From Phaeovulum sp. (GTDB lineage Bacteria > Pseudomonadota > Alphaproteobacteria > Rhodobacterales > Rhodobacteraceae), in assembly GCF_030684035.1 (NCBI RefSeq), contig NZ_JAUXPI010000058.1:49709-113708 (forward strand): a stretch of DNA of 64,000 nucleotides, read 5' to 3'. The position numbers and the translations under genes were made by a program. Positions 44,952-54,071 of the stretch are shown one piece after another; within the stretch, counting starts at the first letter, position 1; each line of letters starts with the position of its first letter. The notes beneath the pieces were generated by a model. That model saw only the letters and a program-made list of their open reading frames with translations, was not told the origin of the DNA and did not search any database.

Positions 44952-45481
44952 TCATGTCGGGCTCGTTTGCGAATGAGTTTTCCAATGATGCGCAGCTTCG
45001 CGTGCCCTGCAATCCCGGCCAGCGCGGCCAGAACCAGAAGCAGCCCCAGACGATCGAGCAAGGTATGGCGGGATGCGCCGATCACATAGGAGTTCTGGAT
45101 GAGTGCCGCATTCTCGAAGCCCAGCGTGCCGCTGACCTCGCGCGAATGGCGATAGAGTGCTGCGCGCTGCCTGCTATCGACACTGTGGCACACCGCGCAA
45201 TCCCTGACCGCCGCACCATTGCCCACGATCTTGTGCGAAAGCGACAGCGTGGAGGCCTCGGTCACCGTTGGTGTGTGGCAATCGACACAGCGCACCGCCG
45301 CCCAATGGCGACTGGTATTGGGCAGCCAGGCATGGATGGTGTCGATATCCGGGCGATCCTTTTGCCGGTTCGCGCTGGCGACAAAGAGGCCGAAGGTTTC
45401 GTCGGAGTTATGGCACGAAAGGCAGGCCCGGTTGCCCTGTTCGACCAGACCCCGGAACCTCTGGGCCGTGCCCTGATGACT
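44948..45481 (-). CDS. Multihaem cytochrome c, 5' end damaged or unrecognised
   Basis: A frame open for 178 codons with three c-haem sites, CLSCH, CVDCH and CAVCH, and a C-terminal transmembrane anchor (LLDRLGLLLVLAALAGIAG). It should pass electrons between the downstream cytochrome b and a periplasmic partner. The frame is closed upstream by TGA at 45482-45484 before any ATG, GTG or TTG; the first usual start is a GTG inside the second haem motif. No signal peptide is encoded, although c-type haem is attached in the periplasm. A 5' deletion, a frameshift or a sequencing error is likely. Confidence 0.6.
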   Translation of the reverse strand, partial: SHQGTAQRFRGLVEQGNRACLSCHNSDETFGLFVASANRQKDRPDIDTIHAWLPNTSRHWAAVRCVDCHTPTVTEASTLSLSHKIVGNGAAVRDCAVCHSVDSRQRAALYRHSREVSGTLGFENAALIQNSYVIGASRHTLLDRLGLLLVLAALAGIAGHAKLRIIGKLIRKRARHE

Positions 45482-45518
45482 TCACGGGGTTGTGAAATAT
45501 TTTGCAACAATTCAGTCT

Positions 45519-45532
45519 TTGATCAGGATCAA
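45519..45532 (-). promoter_or_regulatory. Perfect FNR-type box
   Basis: TTGATCAGGATCAA on the plus strand (TTGATCCTGATCAA on the minus) matches the FNR/Anr/FnrL consensus TTGAT-N4-ATCAA exactly. With the box centred at -41.5, an AT-rich AAATATTT follows at the -10 position on the minus strand and transcription would start near 45484, just before the cytochrome c frame. Oxygen-limited induction of the cytochrome pair is inferred. Confidence 0.8.
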
Positions 45533-45648
45533 GGAAAAGATTCTGTTCTGCGACGCGGCACAAAAAACGACCGGCAGATCCAGGTATGCTTGCCCTTGCG
45601 CAGGGCGGCGATTGCTCCGAAACTTGCGCCGCTAGCGAGAGGCCCCCG

Positions 45649-46683
45649 ATGATGACGCCCGACCCGAGTTTGCGCGCAGCGCCGATGCCGGAAGACGCCG
45701 ACCGTGCCTTGCGGCCGCAGGTGCTGGAGGAGTTTGTCGGCCAGGAGGAGGCGCGCGCCAACCTGCGGGTGTTCATCGAAAGCGCCAAGATGCGCGGGCA
45801 GGCAATGGACCACACGCTGTTTCACGGGCCGCCAGGGCTGGGCAAGACCACGCTGGCGCAGATCATGGCGCGCGAGCTGGGGGTGAACTTTCGCATGACC
45901 AGCGGGCCGGTTTTGGCCAAGGCGGGCGATCTTGCGGCGATTCTGACCAACCTCGAGCCGCGCGATGTGCTGTTCATCGACGAGATTCACCGGCTTTCGC
46001 CTGCGGTCGAGGAAGTGCTTTACCCGGCGATGGAGGATTTCGAGCTTGATCTGGTGATCGGCGAGGGGCCTGCGGCGCGCACCGTGCGCATCGAGTTGCA
46101 GCCTTTCACGCTGGTCGGCGCAACGACTCGGCTGGGTCTGCTGACCAACCCGCTGCGCGACCGCTTTGGCATTCCGACGCGGCTGGTCTTTTACACCGAG
46201 GACGAGCTTGACCTGATCGTTGCGCGCGGGGCGCGGCTGTTGGGGATTCCGGCGGAAGCGCAGGGCACACGCGAGATTGCGAAACGCGCGCGGGGCACGC
46301 CGCGGATTGCCGGGCGGTTGCTGCGGCGGGTGGTCGATTTCGCGCTGGTCGAGGGCGACGGGCGGCTGACCCGGGCGATTGCGGATTCGTCGCTGACCCG
46401 GCTCGGGGTTGACAGCCTGGGGCTCGATGGAGCTGATCGCCGCTATCTGGGGCTGATTGCCGAGCATTACGCAGGCGGCCCGGTGGGGGTGGAAACACTA
46501 TGCGCCGCCCTGTCGGAAAGCCGCGACGCGATCGAAGAGGTGATCGAGCCTTACCTTTTGCAGCAGGGCCTGGTGCAGCGCACGCAGCGCGGGCGGGTGC
46601 TTGGCGCGCGGGCCTGGACACATATGGGGCTTGCGGCACCAAGGCTAGCGGGATCGGGCGATCTGTTCGGCCAGGGCGGCTAG
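45649..46683 (+). CDS. ruvB: Holliday junction branch migration ATPase RuvB
   Basis: A 344-residue AAA+ motor. Walker A is [13 protein letters not shown] (residues 59-71), Walker [11 protein letters not shown], and the C-terminal winged helix contains [17 protein letters not shown]. The first ATG of an ATGATG pair was used. ruvC and ruvA lie 7.5 kb upstream on the same strand, separated by genes in both orientations. Confidence 0.96.
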   Translation: MMTPDPSLRAAPMPEDADRALRPQVLEEFVGQEEARANLRVFIESAKMRGQAMDHTLFHGPPGLGKTTLAQIMARELGVNFRMTSGPVLAKAGDLAAILTNLEPRDVLFIDEIHRLSPAVEEVLYPAMEDFELDLVIGEGPAARTVRIELQPFTLVGATTRLGLLTNPLRDRFGIPTRLVFYTEDELDLIVARGARLLGIPAEAQGTREIAKRARGTPRIAGRLLRRVVDFALVEGDGRLTRAIADSSLTRLGVDSLGLDGADRRYLGLIAEHYAGGPVGVETLCAALSESRDAIEEVIEPYLLQQGLVQRTQRGRVLGARAWTHMGLAAPRLAGSGDLFGQGG

Positions 46684-46693
46684 CCGCGCCGCC

Positions 46694-47512
46694 TCAGGTC
46701 GAAAGCTTCGCGTGCACCTCGTCGAGGTCGATCTCGCCGAGTGGCATCTTGTTGTCGGGGTTGTCGAAATCGTAGCGGAAAAGCTGAAAGTCGCGCTTGT
46801 AGATTTCCCAGATCAGGTGCCGCGAAAGGTCGTCGAAATAGGCGCTTACGGGATGCGCGCGCTTTGGCCCATGGCCTTCGCTTTCGTTGAACCTGGGGAT
46901 TTGCGCAAGGTCTATCGGCACCGGGGTTTGCACCGCGTCGAGCACCCTCTGCATGCCCTCGTTGAACTTTTCGGTGAAAAAGATCGCGTCGTAGCGCCCG
47001 CCATTGGCGATGAAGGTGGAAATATGCCCGGACATTGCCGACCAGTGGATATCGGGCTCCATCGGGCGGCGCCAGCGGATGGTATCGCGGGCGAACAGCA
47101 AGAATCGGCGGAACGAGGCGATCTGGTCGAACTCGAAGCCGTTTTCGGGGTTGCCCACGTCGATGCCGTATTTCTGTGCAAGCTGCGGCACGAGGTTGCC
47201 GCGGTAGCGTTTGCCGTTGCGCTGGATGCCGGCGATCTTGTCGAAGAACGAGGAAAGGATGCGCGCATAGGGGTTGCGCACGCAGGTGAAGGAATACGAG
47301 GAATGGTGTTTCACGTTCTCGGTGATGACCCGCTGGCTGGCCTCGATCGACCATTTGTGCAGCCCGGCGGTGGCATCATGCACATCGCCTTCAAAAAAGC
47401 TGCCGTGATCGGAAAAATACATGATCTGGCCGATCGTCGAGCAGGCGCATTTCGGCACCACGCGGTAGAGCATGGACTGGCTTTCGGTCATCCAGGTGCC
47501 GGGGAATCCCAT
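46694..47512 (-). CDS. Sulfotransferase family protein (Sulfotransfer_2 type)
   Basis: A 272-residue protein with the 5'-phosphosulfate-binding loop in VVPKCACSTIGQ (residues 18-29) and the 3'-phosphate-binding segment CVRNPYARILSSFFDK. It should transfer sulfate from PAPS to a sugar hydroxyl. No signal or membrane anchor is seen. The ATG before GFPGTWMTES gives the best N-terminus. A glycosyltransferase gene is divergent, suggesting a shared saccharide product. Confidence 0.82.
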   Translation of the reverse strand: MGFPGTWMTESQSMLYRVVPKCACSTIGQIMYFSDHGSFFEGDVHDATAGLHKWSIEASQRVITENVKHHSSYSFTCVRNPYARILSSFFDKIAGIQRNGKRYRGNLVPQLAQKYGIDVGNPENGFEFDQIASFRRFLLFARDTIRWRRPMEPDIHWSAMSGHISTFIANGGRYDAIFFTEKFNEGMQRVLDAVQTPVPIDLAQIPRFNESEGHGPKRAHPVSAYFDDLSRHLIWEIYKRDFQLFRYDFDNPDNKMPLGEIDLDEVHAKLST

Positions 47513-47661
47513 TCTGGCGCTTCTCCTTGGTGCCTTCGGTGGGGCAATGTGCCCGCGGGCAGAACATTTAGCCCTAGAAAGCAAAGAAGCTCTGTCTTTT
47601 CAACGTGCGTTCACGCTAGTTAAGCGAATAATCGGGCAAAATCGCCGCGTGTGTTTCCAAA

Positions 47662-49239
47662 ATGGCAAAAATCGCCTTCATCCTGCTGACCCACAAGGAC
47701 CCGGAGGGGGTTATCGCGCAGGCCAAGCGGCTGACCGCGACCGGAGATTTCGTGTCGATCCACTTCGATGCGCGGGCGAAGGCGGCGGATTATGCGAAGA
47801 TCCGCGCGGAGCTTGGTGCCAACCCGTCGGTAAGCTTTGCCAGGCGGCGGCTCAAATGCGGCTGGGGCGAGTGGAGCCTTGTCGGCGCGACGCTGGAGGC
47901 GCTTCGGGCGGCGGAGAAGGCGTTTCCGCGCGCCACGCATTTTTACATGCTGTCGGGCGACTGCATGCCGATCAAGACCGCCGAATACGCGCATGCGTTT
48001 CTGGACGCGAAGGATGTCGATTACATCGAAAGCTTCGATTTTTTCAGCTCGGACTGGATCAAGACCGGGATGAAGGAGGAGCGGCTGACCTATCGGCACT
48101 GGTTCAACGAGCGCAACCACAAGTGGTGGTTCTACACCAGCCTGGAATGGCAGCAGAAGCTTGGCCTCAGCCGCGCGATCCCGGCGGAATTGCAGATGAT
48201 GATCGGCTCGCAGTGGTGGTGCCTGCGCCGCCGCACGGTCGAATCCGTGTTCGATTTCATCGACCTGCGTGCCGATGTGATGCGGTTTTTCCGCTCTACC
48301 TGGATCCCGGACGAGACGTTTTTTCAAACCATCGTGCGCCACCTTGTGCCCGATGGCGAGATCAGCACCCGCACGCTGACCTTTTTGCTGTTCTCCGATT
48401 ACGGCATGCCGGTGACATTCTACAACGACCAGTATGACCTGTTGCTGGCGCAAGATTACCTGTTTGCCCGCAAGATCAGCCCCGATGCGCAATCGCTGAA
48501 GGCGAGGCTTGCGGCGCTTTGGGCGGCAACCGGGGCGCGGTTCTCGATCTCGAACGAGGGGCGAAGCCTGTTTCACTTTCTGACCGGGCGCGGCCGGGTT
48601 GGCCGCCGCTTTGCACCGCGTTTCTGGGAGACCGAATCGAGTCTTGGGCGCGAGCGCGAGCTGATGCTGGTGGTGTGCAAGAAATGGCACGTTGCCAAGC
48701 GCCTGGTCGAGCGGATGCGGCAGGTTGCCGGGGTTCCGGCGGTGGAATACCTGTTCCACGAGGCGGCCTGCCCCTTGCCGGACCTTGGCGGTATCCAGAC
48801 ATCGGTGGAGAAGCGCAATCGCCACCGCCGCGCCCTGATGCGCATGCTATACGACTATCATGCGACCAACCGGCTGGTGATTTGCCTTGACCCCGCAGCG
48901 ATTGAACTGATGCGGGATTTCACCTCGGACCGGGCGCAGGTACGGCTGCTGGAGATCGAATGCGATTTCACCGACGACTACCTTCTGGGCCATGCCCGCC
49001 GGGTGGGCCTGGCGGGCGAGCGCACGCCGCAAGAGGTGGCTGACCGGCTGTTGCCGACGATCCGCTATGACCTGAAGTTTGAAAGCGACCGGATCAAGGA
49101 TGCGCATTTCGCCGCGCTTTACCGGATGCGGGAGAGCGCCGATATTGCAGAAAACGCCCGGGCGCTGGCAGGTTTTCTGGCTGTGCCCGACATGGAAGCA
49201 CGCGAGATTGCCGCCACCGAACACCTGTTTGTCGATTGA
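47662..49239 (+). CDS. GT14 (Branch)-type glycosyltransferase with DUF5928
   Basis: A 525-residue protein. The N-terminal half (FILLTHKDPEGVIAQAKRL, FYMLSGDCMPIKT, IGSQWWCLRRRTV) is the Core-2/I-branching or xylosyltransferase GT14 fold. The C-terminal half (about residues 300-525) resembles DUF5928, known mainly from Rhodobacterales. No signal peptide is seen. With the divergent sulfotransferase it may build a sulfated surface glycan. Acceptor and donor are unknown. Confidence 0.8.
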   Translation: MAKIAFILLTHKDPEGVIAQAKRLTATGDFVSIHFDARAKAADYAKIRAELGANPSVSFARRRLKCGWGEWSLVGATLEALRAAEKAFPRATHFYMLSGDCMPIKTAEYAHAFLDAKDVDYIESFDFFSSDWIKTGMKEERLTYRHWFNERNHKWWFYTSLEWQQKLGLSRAIPAELQMMIGSQWWCLRRRTVESVFDFIDLRADVMRFFRSTWIPDETFFQTIVRHLVPDGEISTRTLTFLLFSDYGMPVTFYNDQYDLLLAQDYLFARKISPDAQSLKARLAALWAATGARFSISNEGRSLFHFLTGRGRVGRRFAPRFWETESSLGRERELMLVVCKKWHVAKRLVERMRQVAGVPAVEYLFHEAACPLPDLGGIQTSVEKRNRHRRALMRMLYDYHATNRLVICLDPAAIELMRDFTSDRAQVRLLEIECDFTDDYLLGHARRVGLAGERTPQEVADRLLPTIRYDLKFESDRIKDAHFAALYRMRESADIAENARALAGFLAVPDMEAREIAATEHLFVD

Positions 49240-49253
49240 AAGGAGCGCCGCCG

Positions 49254-49631
49254 ATGGCCTATGTCTATGACCCCGCAAACATCTTCGCCCGAATCCTGCG
49301 CGGCGAAATACCGAGCGATACGGTGTTGGAAACCGCGCATACGCTGGCCTTTCGCGACATCCGCCCGCAGGCACCATTGCATGTGCTGGTGATCCCCAAG
49401 GGCCCCTATGTCACCTTCGACCATTTCGCGGCCGAAGCGAGTGAGGCCGAGATCATGGATTTCATGCGCGCTGCGGCGCAGGTCTGTGCGCTGGTCGGGG
49501 CGGCACCGGGGCAGGGCGGGGGCGGCTATCGGGCGATATCGAATGCGGGCGAGGCGGGCGTGCAGGAGGTGCAGCACTACCACCTGCACATTCTGGGCGG
49601 GCGCATGCTGGGGCGGATGCTGCCGCACTGA
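49254..49631 (+). CDS. HIT family nucleotide-binding hydrolase (HINT-like)
   Basis: A 125-residue protein with the histidine triad QHYHLHILGGRMLGR (His108, His110, His112) and the N-terminal IFARILRGEIPSDTV typical of the HINT branch, purine-nucleoside phosphoramidases. The ATG 14 bp behind the GT14 gene with a GGAG ribosome site was used. It may be co-transcribed with that gene without a functional link. Confidence 0.92.
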   Translation: MAYVYDPANIFARILRGEIPSDTVLETAHTLAFRDIRPQAPLHVLVIPKGPYVTFDHFAAEASEAEIMDFMRAAAQVCALVGAAPGQGGGGYRAISNAGEAGVQEVQHYHLHILGGRMLGRMLPH

Positions 49632-49636
49632 GGCGG

Positions 49637-50947
49637 CTAGTGCGCGATCGCCTCATCGCGCACGAACATGTTGGCCCAGGCGCGGTCGATCAGGTCGGGG
49701 GTCATCTGTATCGGGATGCCTTCGAAATTGCAGATCGCGATCATCTGGTCGATCAGGAACACCGGCTGATAGTTGGCGTAGGTGTTGGCGATGGTGGGGT
49801 ATTTCACCTGCATCAGATGCAGCATCGTGCGTTCGTCGAGCGCCATCTTCTTCTTGCGCGCCACCATGGCGAAGATCTTGAGGAAGTCCTGCTGGCAGGG
49901 CCCGTCGATCTTGATCTTGAAAAAGATCCGGCGAAGCGCCGCCTTGTCGAAGATTTCGTTGGGGTGGAAGTTGGTGGAAAAGATCACCAGCGTGTCAAAG
50001 GGCACCTCGAACTTTTCGCCCGATTGCAGCGACAGGATATCGCGGTTTTCCTCGAGCGGAACGATCCAGCGGTTGACCAGTTTTTGCGGCGGTTCCGCCT
50101 GGCGGCCAAGGTCATCGACAATGAAGACGCCGCCGGAAGATTTCATCTGCAAGGGCGCGGTATAGGTGCGCGCGGTCGGGTTGTAGGTGAGGTCGAGCAT
50201 GTCGAGCGACAATTCGCCGCCGGTGATGACCGTGGGGCGCACCGAATAGACATAGCGGTTGTCGAACCGGTTGCCCGAGCGGCGCAGGCTGGTCGGGTCA
50301 TCGACACTTTCCTCGGCGGCGGTGTGCACGATAGGGTCGAAGACGGTGATCACCTGGCCTGCATATTCCACCGCGCGGGGAATATAGATGCGGTCGCCCA
50401 AGGCATCGCGGATGCCATTGGAAATCGACGATTTGCCGTTGCCGGGCGGGCCATACATCAGGATCGAGCGGCCCGATGAGACCGCCGGGCCGAGGTTGTC
50501 GAGTAGTTCTTTCGGCAGGATCAGATGGCCCATCGCCGCGGTCAACTGGTCGCGGGTGATCTGGATGTTGCGGATCGACTGGCGCTTGATCTGTTCGTGG
50601 TAGGCGGCAAGCGGCACCGGCATGGCACCGTAATATTCGGACTGCGCCAGCGCATCAAGCGCGCGCGCCTTGCCCGCGTCGGTCAGCTGATAGCCCATCT
50701 CGCCGCCCGAATTGGCATGCAGCGTGCCGGTGGCCTCCAGCAGGCGCTGGCTGCGCGCGAGGTCGACAAGCTCTTGCGTGACCGGAATGGTCAGCGCGAT
50801 GACGCGGGCGATTGACGAGCAGGTATCGAGATTGGTGCGAAACATCGTCTTGAGCAGAAGATCGCGCATCATCACCGGCGAGATGCCGGTTTCCGCCAGA
50901 TTTTTCGGCGGCACCGGTGCCAGCACGCCAGAAGCCATCATGTTCAT
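49637..50947 (-). CDS. AAA+ ATPase of unknown function next to the Tad locus
   Basis: A 436-residue AAA+ ATPase with Walker A MYGPPGNGKSSIS (residues 164-176), Walker B GGVFIVDDLGRQ and sensor region LVIFSTNFHPNEI. Residues 55-130 look like a winged-helix or helical adaptor (GYQLTDAGKARALDALAQSE). It differs from TadA and TadZ. I recall this type near tad loci of Alphaproteobacteria. It may serve pilus regulation or assembly, but this is inferred from position only. Confidence 0.75.
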   Translation of the reverse strand: MNMMASGVLAPVPPKNLAETGISPVMMRDLLLKTMFRTNLDTCSSIARVIALTIPVTQELVDLARSQRLLEATGTLHANSGGEMGYQLTDAGKARALDALAQSEYYGAMPVPLAAYHEQIKRQSIRNIQITRDQLTAAMGHLILPKELLDNLGPAVSSGRSILMYGPPGNGKSSISNGIRDALGDRIYIPRAVEYAGQVITVFDPIVHTAAEESVDDPTSLRRSGNRFDNRYVYSVRPTVITGGELSLDMLDLTYNPTARTYTAPLQMKSSGGVFIVDDLGRQAEPPQKLVNRWIVPLEENRDILSLQSGEKFEVPFDTLVIFSTNFHPNEIFDKAALRRIFFKIKIDGPCQQDFLKIFAMVARKKKMALDERTMLHLMQVKYPTIANTYANYQPVFLIDQMIAICNFEGIPIQMTPDLIDRAWANMFVRDEAIAH

Positions 50948-51066
50948 CGCTGCCCGACCCTTTGCCGCATGCGCCTGCTTTGCGCTTTGCCCCGAATGAG
51001 CAATTCACACCGTCACGTTGCCCGGCTAATGTGGCCAAAACATGGAACCAGAGTGGAGAGGCTGCG

Positions 51067-52692
51067 ATGCAAAGGGCGAGTGCGCTGCTGCTAAGCGGCC
51101 TTCTGTTCGGGCTGATCGTGCTGATGGGCGGGGCGATGCTTGCCAAGGGCGGGCTTTACCTGGGCAAGCACGAAGGCGATACACTGCATCTGGCCGACAT
51201 GGTGCTGCGGATGGCCGAGGCGGGGCAGTGGCCGCACCTTGATTTTACCACGCCGATAGGGGTGCTGGCGCTGGCACCTGTCGCCTTTTTCGTCTGGCTC
51301 GGGGCGGGGCTTGGCCACGCGGTGATCTGGGCCGAAGTGGCGGTGGCGCTTTTGCTGCTTTTGCCGCTGGCGCGCGCGGCGGGGTCGCGGTTCGAGGCGA
51401 CCGGGGCGCTGGCCTATGGGGCCTATGTGGTGGTGCTGTGCCTTGCGCTGGTGCATGGCGAGGCGAATTCCGCCGTGTCGCTTTCGATGCATTACAACCG
51501 CTGGGCCTGGGCGGTGGTCTATATCATCGTGCCGCTGGCGGTTCTGCCGGGCGCGGGCGAGCCCAGGCCCTGGCTTGACGGCGCGCTGATCGGGTTCGGC
51601 ATGGCGGCGCTGGCGCTGATCAAGGTCACCTATTTCGTCGGCCTCGCTCCCGCGATCCTTCTGGCCTTTGCGGCGCGCGGCGAGGGGCGGGCGTTCATTG
51701 CGGCGATGTTTGCGGGGCTTTCGGTGGTTGCGGCGCTGACGGTGCTGGCGGGGCCGGCATTCTGGCCCGCCTATTTCGGCGATCTTCTAAGCGTTACCCA
51801 GTCTGACACACGGGTGGTGCCGGGGATGTCGCTTGCCGGGGTGGTCGGCGCGCCCGCCTATCTGGGCGGGTCGCTGGCGCTTCTGGCGACCGTCGCCTTC
51901 TTGCGACAATCCGACAGGCTGGCCGAGGGGCTTTTGCTTTTGGTGCTGACGCCGGGGTTCTTCCTCATCACCTGGCAGAACTTTGGCAACGATCCGCAGT
52001 GGCTGGTGTTGCTGGCGGCTTTCGCGTTGCAGCTTCGGCCCGATCCCTACCGCCATAACGGCCTTGGCATGCCGCTCAAGGCCAGTTTGACCACCGCGGC
52101 GGTGGCGGCACTGGCTTTTGCCACACCCTCGATACTCAACCTTGCCGCGAGCCCGTTCCGGCAGGCCTTTGCCAGCAGCGAAGGCATGGTGCCGCTGCTT
52201 TCGGCTCGCCCCGAGCATGCCGACCTTCTGGTGCAGGAAACCCGGCTTTACCGGGCAAGCGCGTTGCAGCCGCTTGATCTGCCGGGCGGCCCCTTTGCCG
52301 CCTACCGCGACCGCGCCGAGCGGGACGAGGCGGCGGTGCTCAATGGCGAGACCCTGCCCGAGTGCGAATTGCAGGCGGGCTACAGCGCCTGGTTCGAGAC
52401 GGCGGCGGCAGAGCTTGTGGCGGCGGGGTATGCGGGCAAGCGGATACTGGTGGCCGATCTTTTCTCGTCGCTCTGGCTTTACGGGCCGTTTCCGCCGCTG
52501 CCGGGGGGGGCGGCGTGGCTTTATGGCGGTGCGCCGGGCATCGAGGCGGCGGAATTCGTGCTGGTGCCGCTCTGCCCGACCACGCTGCACTCGCGCGCCG
52601 ACATGCTCAAGGCGCTGGCGGAAGATGGGTGGACGCTGACCGAAGCGCGGCGCAGCGCCAGCTTCATTCTGCTGCGCCCGTTCAAGCCGTGA
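51067..52692 (+). CDS. Polytopic membrane protein, possible glycosyltransferase-like
   Basis: A 541-residue protein with ten or more transmembrane segments up to about residue 365 and a soluble C-terminal domain. The first periplasmic loop has HEGDTLHLADMVLRMAEAGQ and PHLDFTTPIGVLAL, reminiscent of GT-C (PMT/ArnT-like) enzymes with an acidic catalytic residue in loop 1, but I do not recognise the family. It is divergent from the AAA+ gene and convergent with the prepilin peptidase gene, whose stop it overlaps by 11 bp. Confidence 0.65.
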   Translation: MQRASALLLSGLLFGLIVLMGGAMLAKGGLYLGKHEGDTLHLADMVLRMAEAGQWPHLDFTTPIGVLALAPVAFFVWLGAGLGHAVIWAEVAVALLLLLPLARAAGSRFEATGALAYGAYVVVLCLALVHGEANSAVSLSMHYNRWAWAVVYIIVPLAVLPGAGEPRPWLDGALIGFGMAALALIKVTYFVGLAPAILLAFAARGEGRAFIAAMFAGLSVVAALTVLAGPAFWPAYFGDLLSVTQSDTRVVPGMSLAGVVGAPAYLGGSLALLATVAFLRQSDRLAEGLLLLVLTPGFFLITWQNFGNDPQWLVLLAAFALQLRPDPYRHNGLGMPLKASLTTAAVAALAFATPSILNLAASPFRQAFASSEGMVPLLSARPEHADLLVQETRLYRASALQPLDLPGGPFAAYRDRAERDEAAVLNGETLPECELQAGYSAWFETAAAELVAAGYAGKRILVADLFSSLWLYGPFPPLPGGAAWLYGGAPGIEAAEFVLVPLCPTTLHSRADMLKALAEDGWTLTEARRSASFILLRPFKP

Positions 52693-53179
52693 GCGCGACG
52701 ATCGCCAGATAGCCGCAAAGCGTGCCGACAAGCGCGAGACCAAGCGGAAAATCGGCGCGGCTCCAGGATACCCAGTCGGGGGCGAGGCCGCGCAGCGCGG
52801 GCACCCGCCGCACCAGACGGTGCGCGACAAACGCGCCAAGCAGGAACGCCGCCAGCAGGATCAGCACAAGGTTCAGGTGCGCCTGCGCAAAAAACGGTGC
52901 CATCGCGGCGGCGAATTTCGCATCGCCCGCGCCGAAATGCGCCACCGCGTTGAGAATGATCCCGGCGACAAGCACCAGCGCAAAGTGCAGCCAGCGCCAG
53001 GCCCAGACATCGAGGGGCAGCAAAAGCGGGCCGGCCAGAAGATAGACGCCGAGCAGCGAGAGCACCGCCGCATTCGGGATTTTCATGGTTTTCAGATCGG
53101 ACCAGGCGACCCAGGCGCAGATCGGGCTGACCAGCACCAGAAACACCAGCGCCGAGGCGGGAACCGAAAGGCCGAGCAC
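52682..53179 (-). CDS. cpaA: Prepilin peptidase (TadV/CpaA type)
   Basis: A 165-residue A24 aspartic protease of the inner membrane that removes the leader of Flp pilins. The two catalytic aspartates lie in AWSDLKTMKIPN and HFGAGDAKFAAAM (GxGDxK). It is the short TadV form without the methylase domain. The start is GTG, six bases behind the TPR lipoprotein gene. It is the last gene of the tad run. Confidence 0.9.
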   Translation of the reverse strand: MLGLSVPASALVFLVLVSPICAWVAWSDLKTMKIPNAAVLSLLGVYLLAGPLLLPLDVWAWRWLHFALVLVAGIILNAVAHFGAGDAKFAAAMAPFFAQAHLNLVLILLAAFLLGAFVAHRLVRRVPALRGLAPDWVSWSRADFPLGLALVGTLCGYLAIVALTA

Positions 53180-53184
53180 GGGGG

Positions 53185-54045
53185 CTAACCCCGCCCGACG
53201 TTGGCATCAAGCGCGGCAAGCGCGCGCGCGGCCTCCTCGAAATGCTGTGGGTGGGTATCGACCGCCTGCTTCAAGAGCGTGCGGCCAATGTTGACATCGC
53301 CCCGCTTGATCGCCGAAAGCGCCGCGGTATAGAGCAACTGCGCCCGTTCGATCTGGGTCATCGGCATCACCGGCAGGTCGTATTTGCCCTGCGCGGCGCG
53401 GGCGAGCACCAGATTGTTCTTGGCGGTGAAAAGCCTGGCGTCATGCGTCAGCGCTTCGGAAAACAACCTTTCGGCCCCGGCGTGGTCGCCGCGCGAGAGT
53501 TTGGAATAGCCCCAGTTGTTGAGCACCGAAGCGGGGGTGGTGGTCAGCCCGGCGGCGATTTCATAAAAACTGTCGGCCTTCTTCCAATCCTTGCGGAAGT
53601 CGGCAACCATCGCTTCCAGCCGGTAGCGCGCGTAGGTTTCATGCGTCGGCGGGATCTTGTTCAACTCGGCCTCGGCGCGTTCCCAGGCGTTCATCCGAAT
53701 GAGCGTGTCGGCAAAATCGACGCGGTCCTGGTTGCTTGCCTCGGGATGCGCCAGCACCGCTTCCCAGACCGCCGCGGCGTCGTTGGGCTTCTTGGCCCGC
53801 ACCAGCGATTTTGCCAGCCCGCGCATCAGGTCGATGCGGCCGGGCTTTTCGGTGGTGGCGCGCAGAAAATAGGCGACCGCCTCGTTCGGGTCGCCCGCGG
53901 TCAGCATCACATCGGAAAGGTTGGTCTCGTCGATCACGTTGACGCTGGCCATGGCGCGCGCCACGTCGGCGTCGGACTGCTGCTCGCAGCCAAGCAATGC
54001 AAACACGCTGCCAATGCAGAGCGAAATCAGAACCGGGTGGCGCAT
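53185..54045 (-). CDS. TPR lipoprotein of the Tad locus
   Basis: A 286-residue tetratricopeptide-repeat protein. The signal peptide ends in a lipobox (FALLGC, Cys about 20), so it is anchored in the outer or inner membrane. Repeats are seen from about residue 50 (DPNEAVAYFLRATTEKPGRI, LNNWGYSKLSRGDHAGAERL). It lies between another TPR lipoprotein and the prepilin peptidase and probably acts in assembly or stability of the pilus secretin. Confidence 0.8.
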   Translation of the reverse strand: MRHPVLISLCIGSVFALLGCEQQSDADVARAMASVNVIDETNLSDVMLTAGDPNEAVAYFLRATTEKPGRIDLMRGLAKSLVRAKKPNDAAAVWEAVLAHPEASNQDRVDFADTLIRMNAWERAEAELNKIPPTHETYARYRLEAMVADFRKDWKKADSFYEIAAGLTTTPASVLNNWGYSKLSRGDHAGAERLFSEALTHDARLFTAKNNLVLARAAQGKYDLPVMPMTQIERAQLLYTAALSAIKRGDVNIGRTLLKQAVDTHPQHFEEAARALAALDANVGRG

Positions 54046-54071
54046 CTTTGTGCGTCCTTTTGCTCGTTGCC

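Noticed and set aside
51067..52692. Assignment of the membrane protein to a named GT39/GT83 family
   Set aside because: Topology and an acidic loop are compatible, but no family signature could be recognised.
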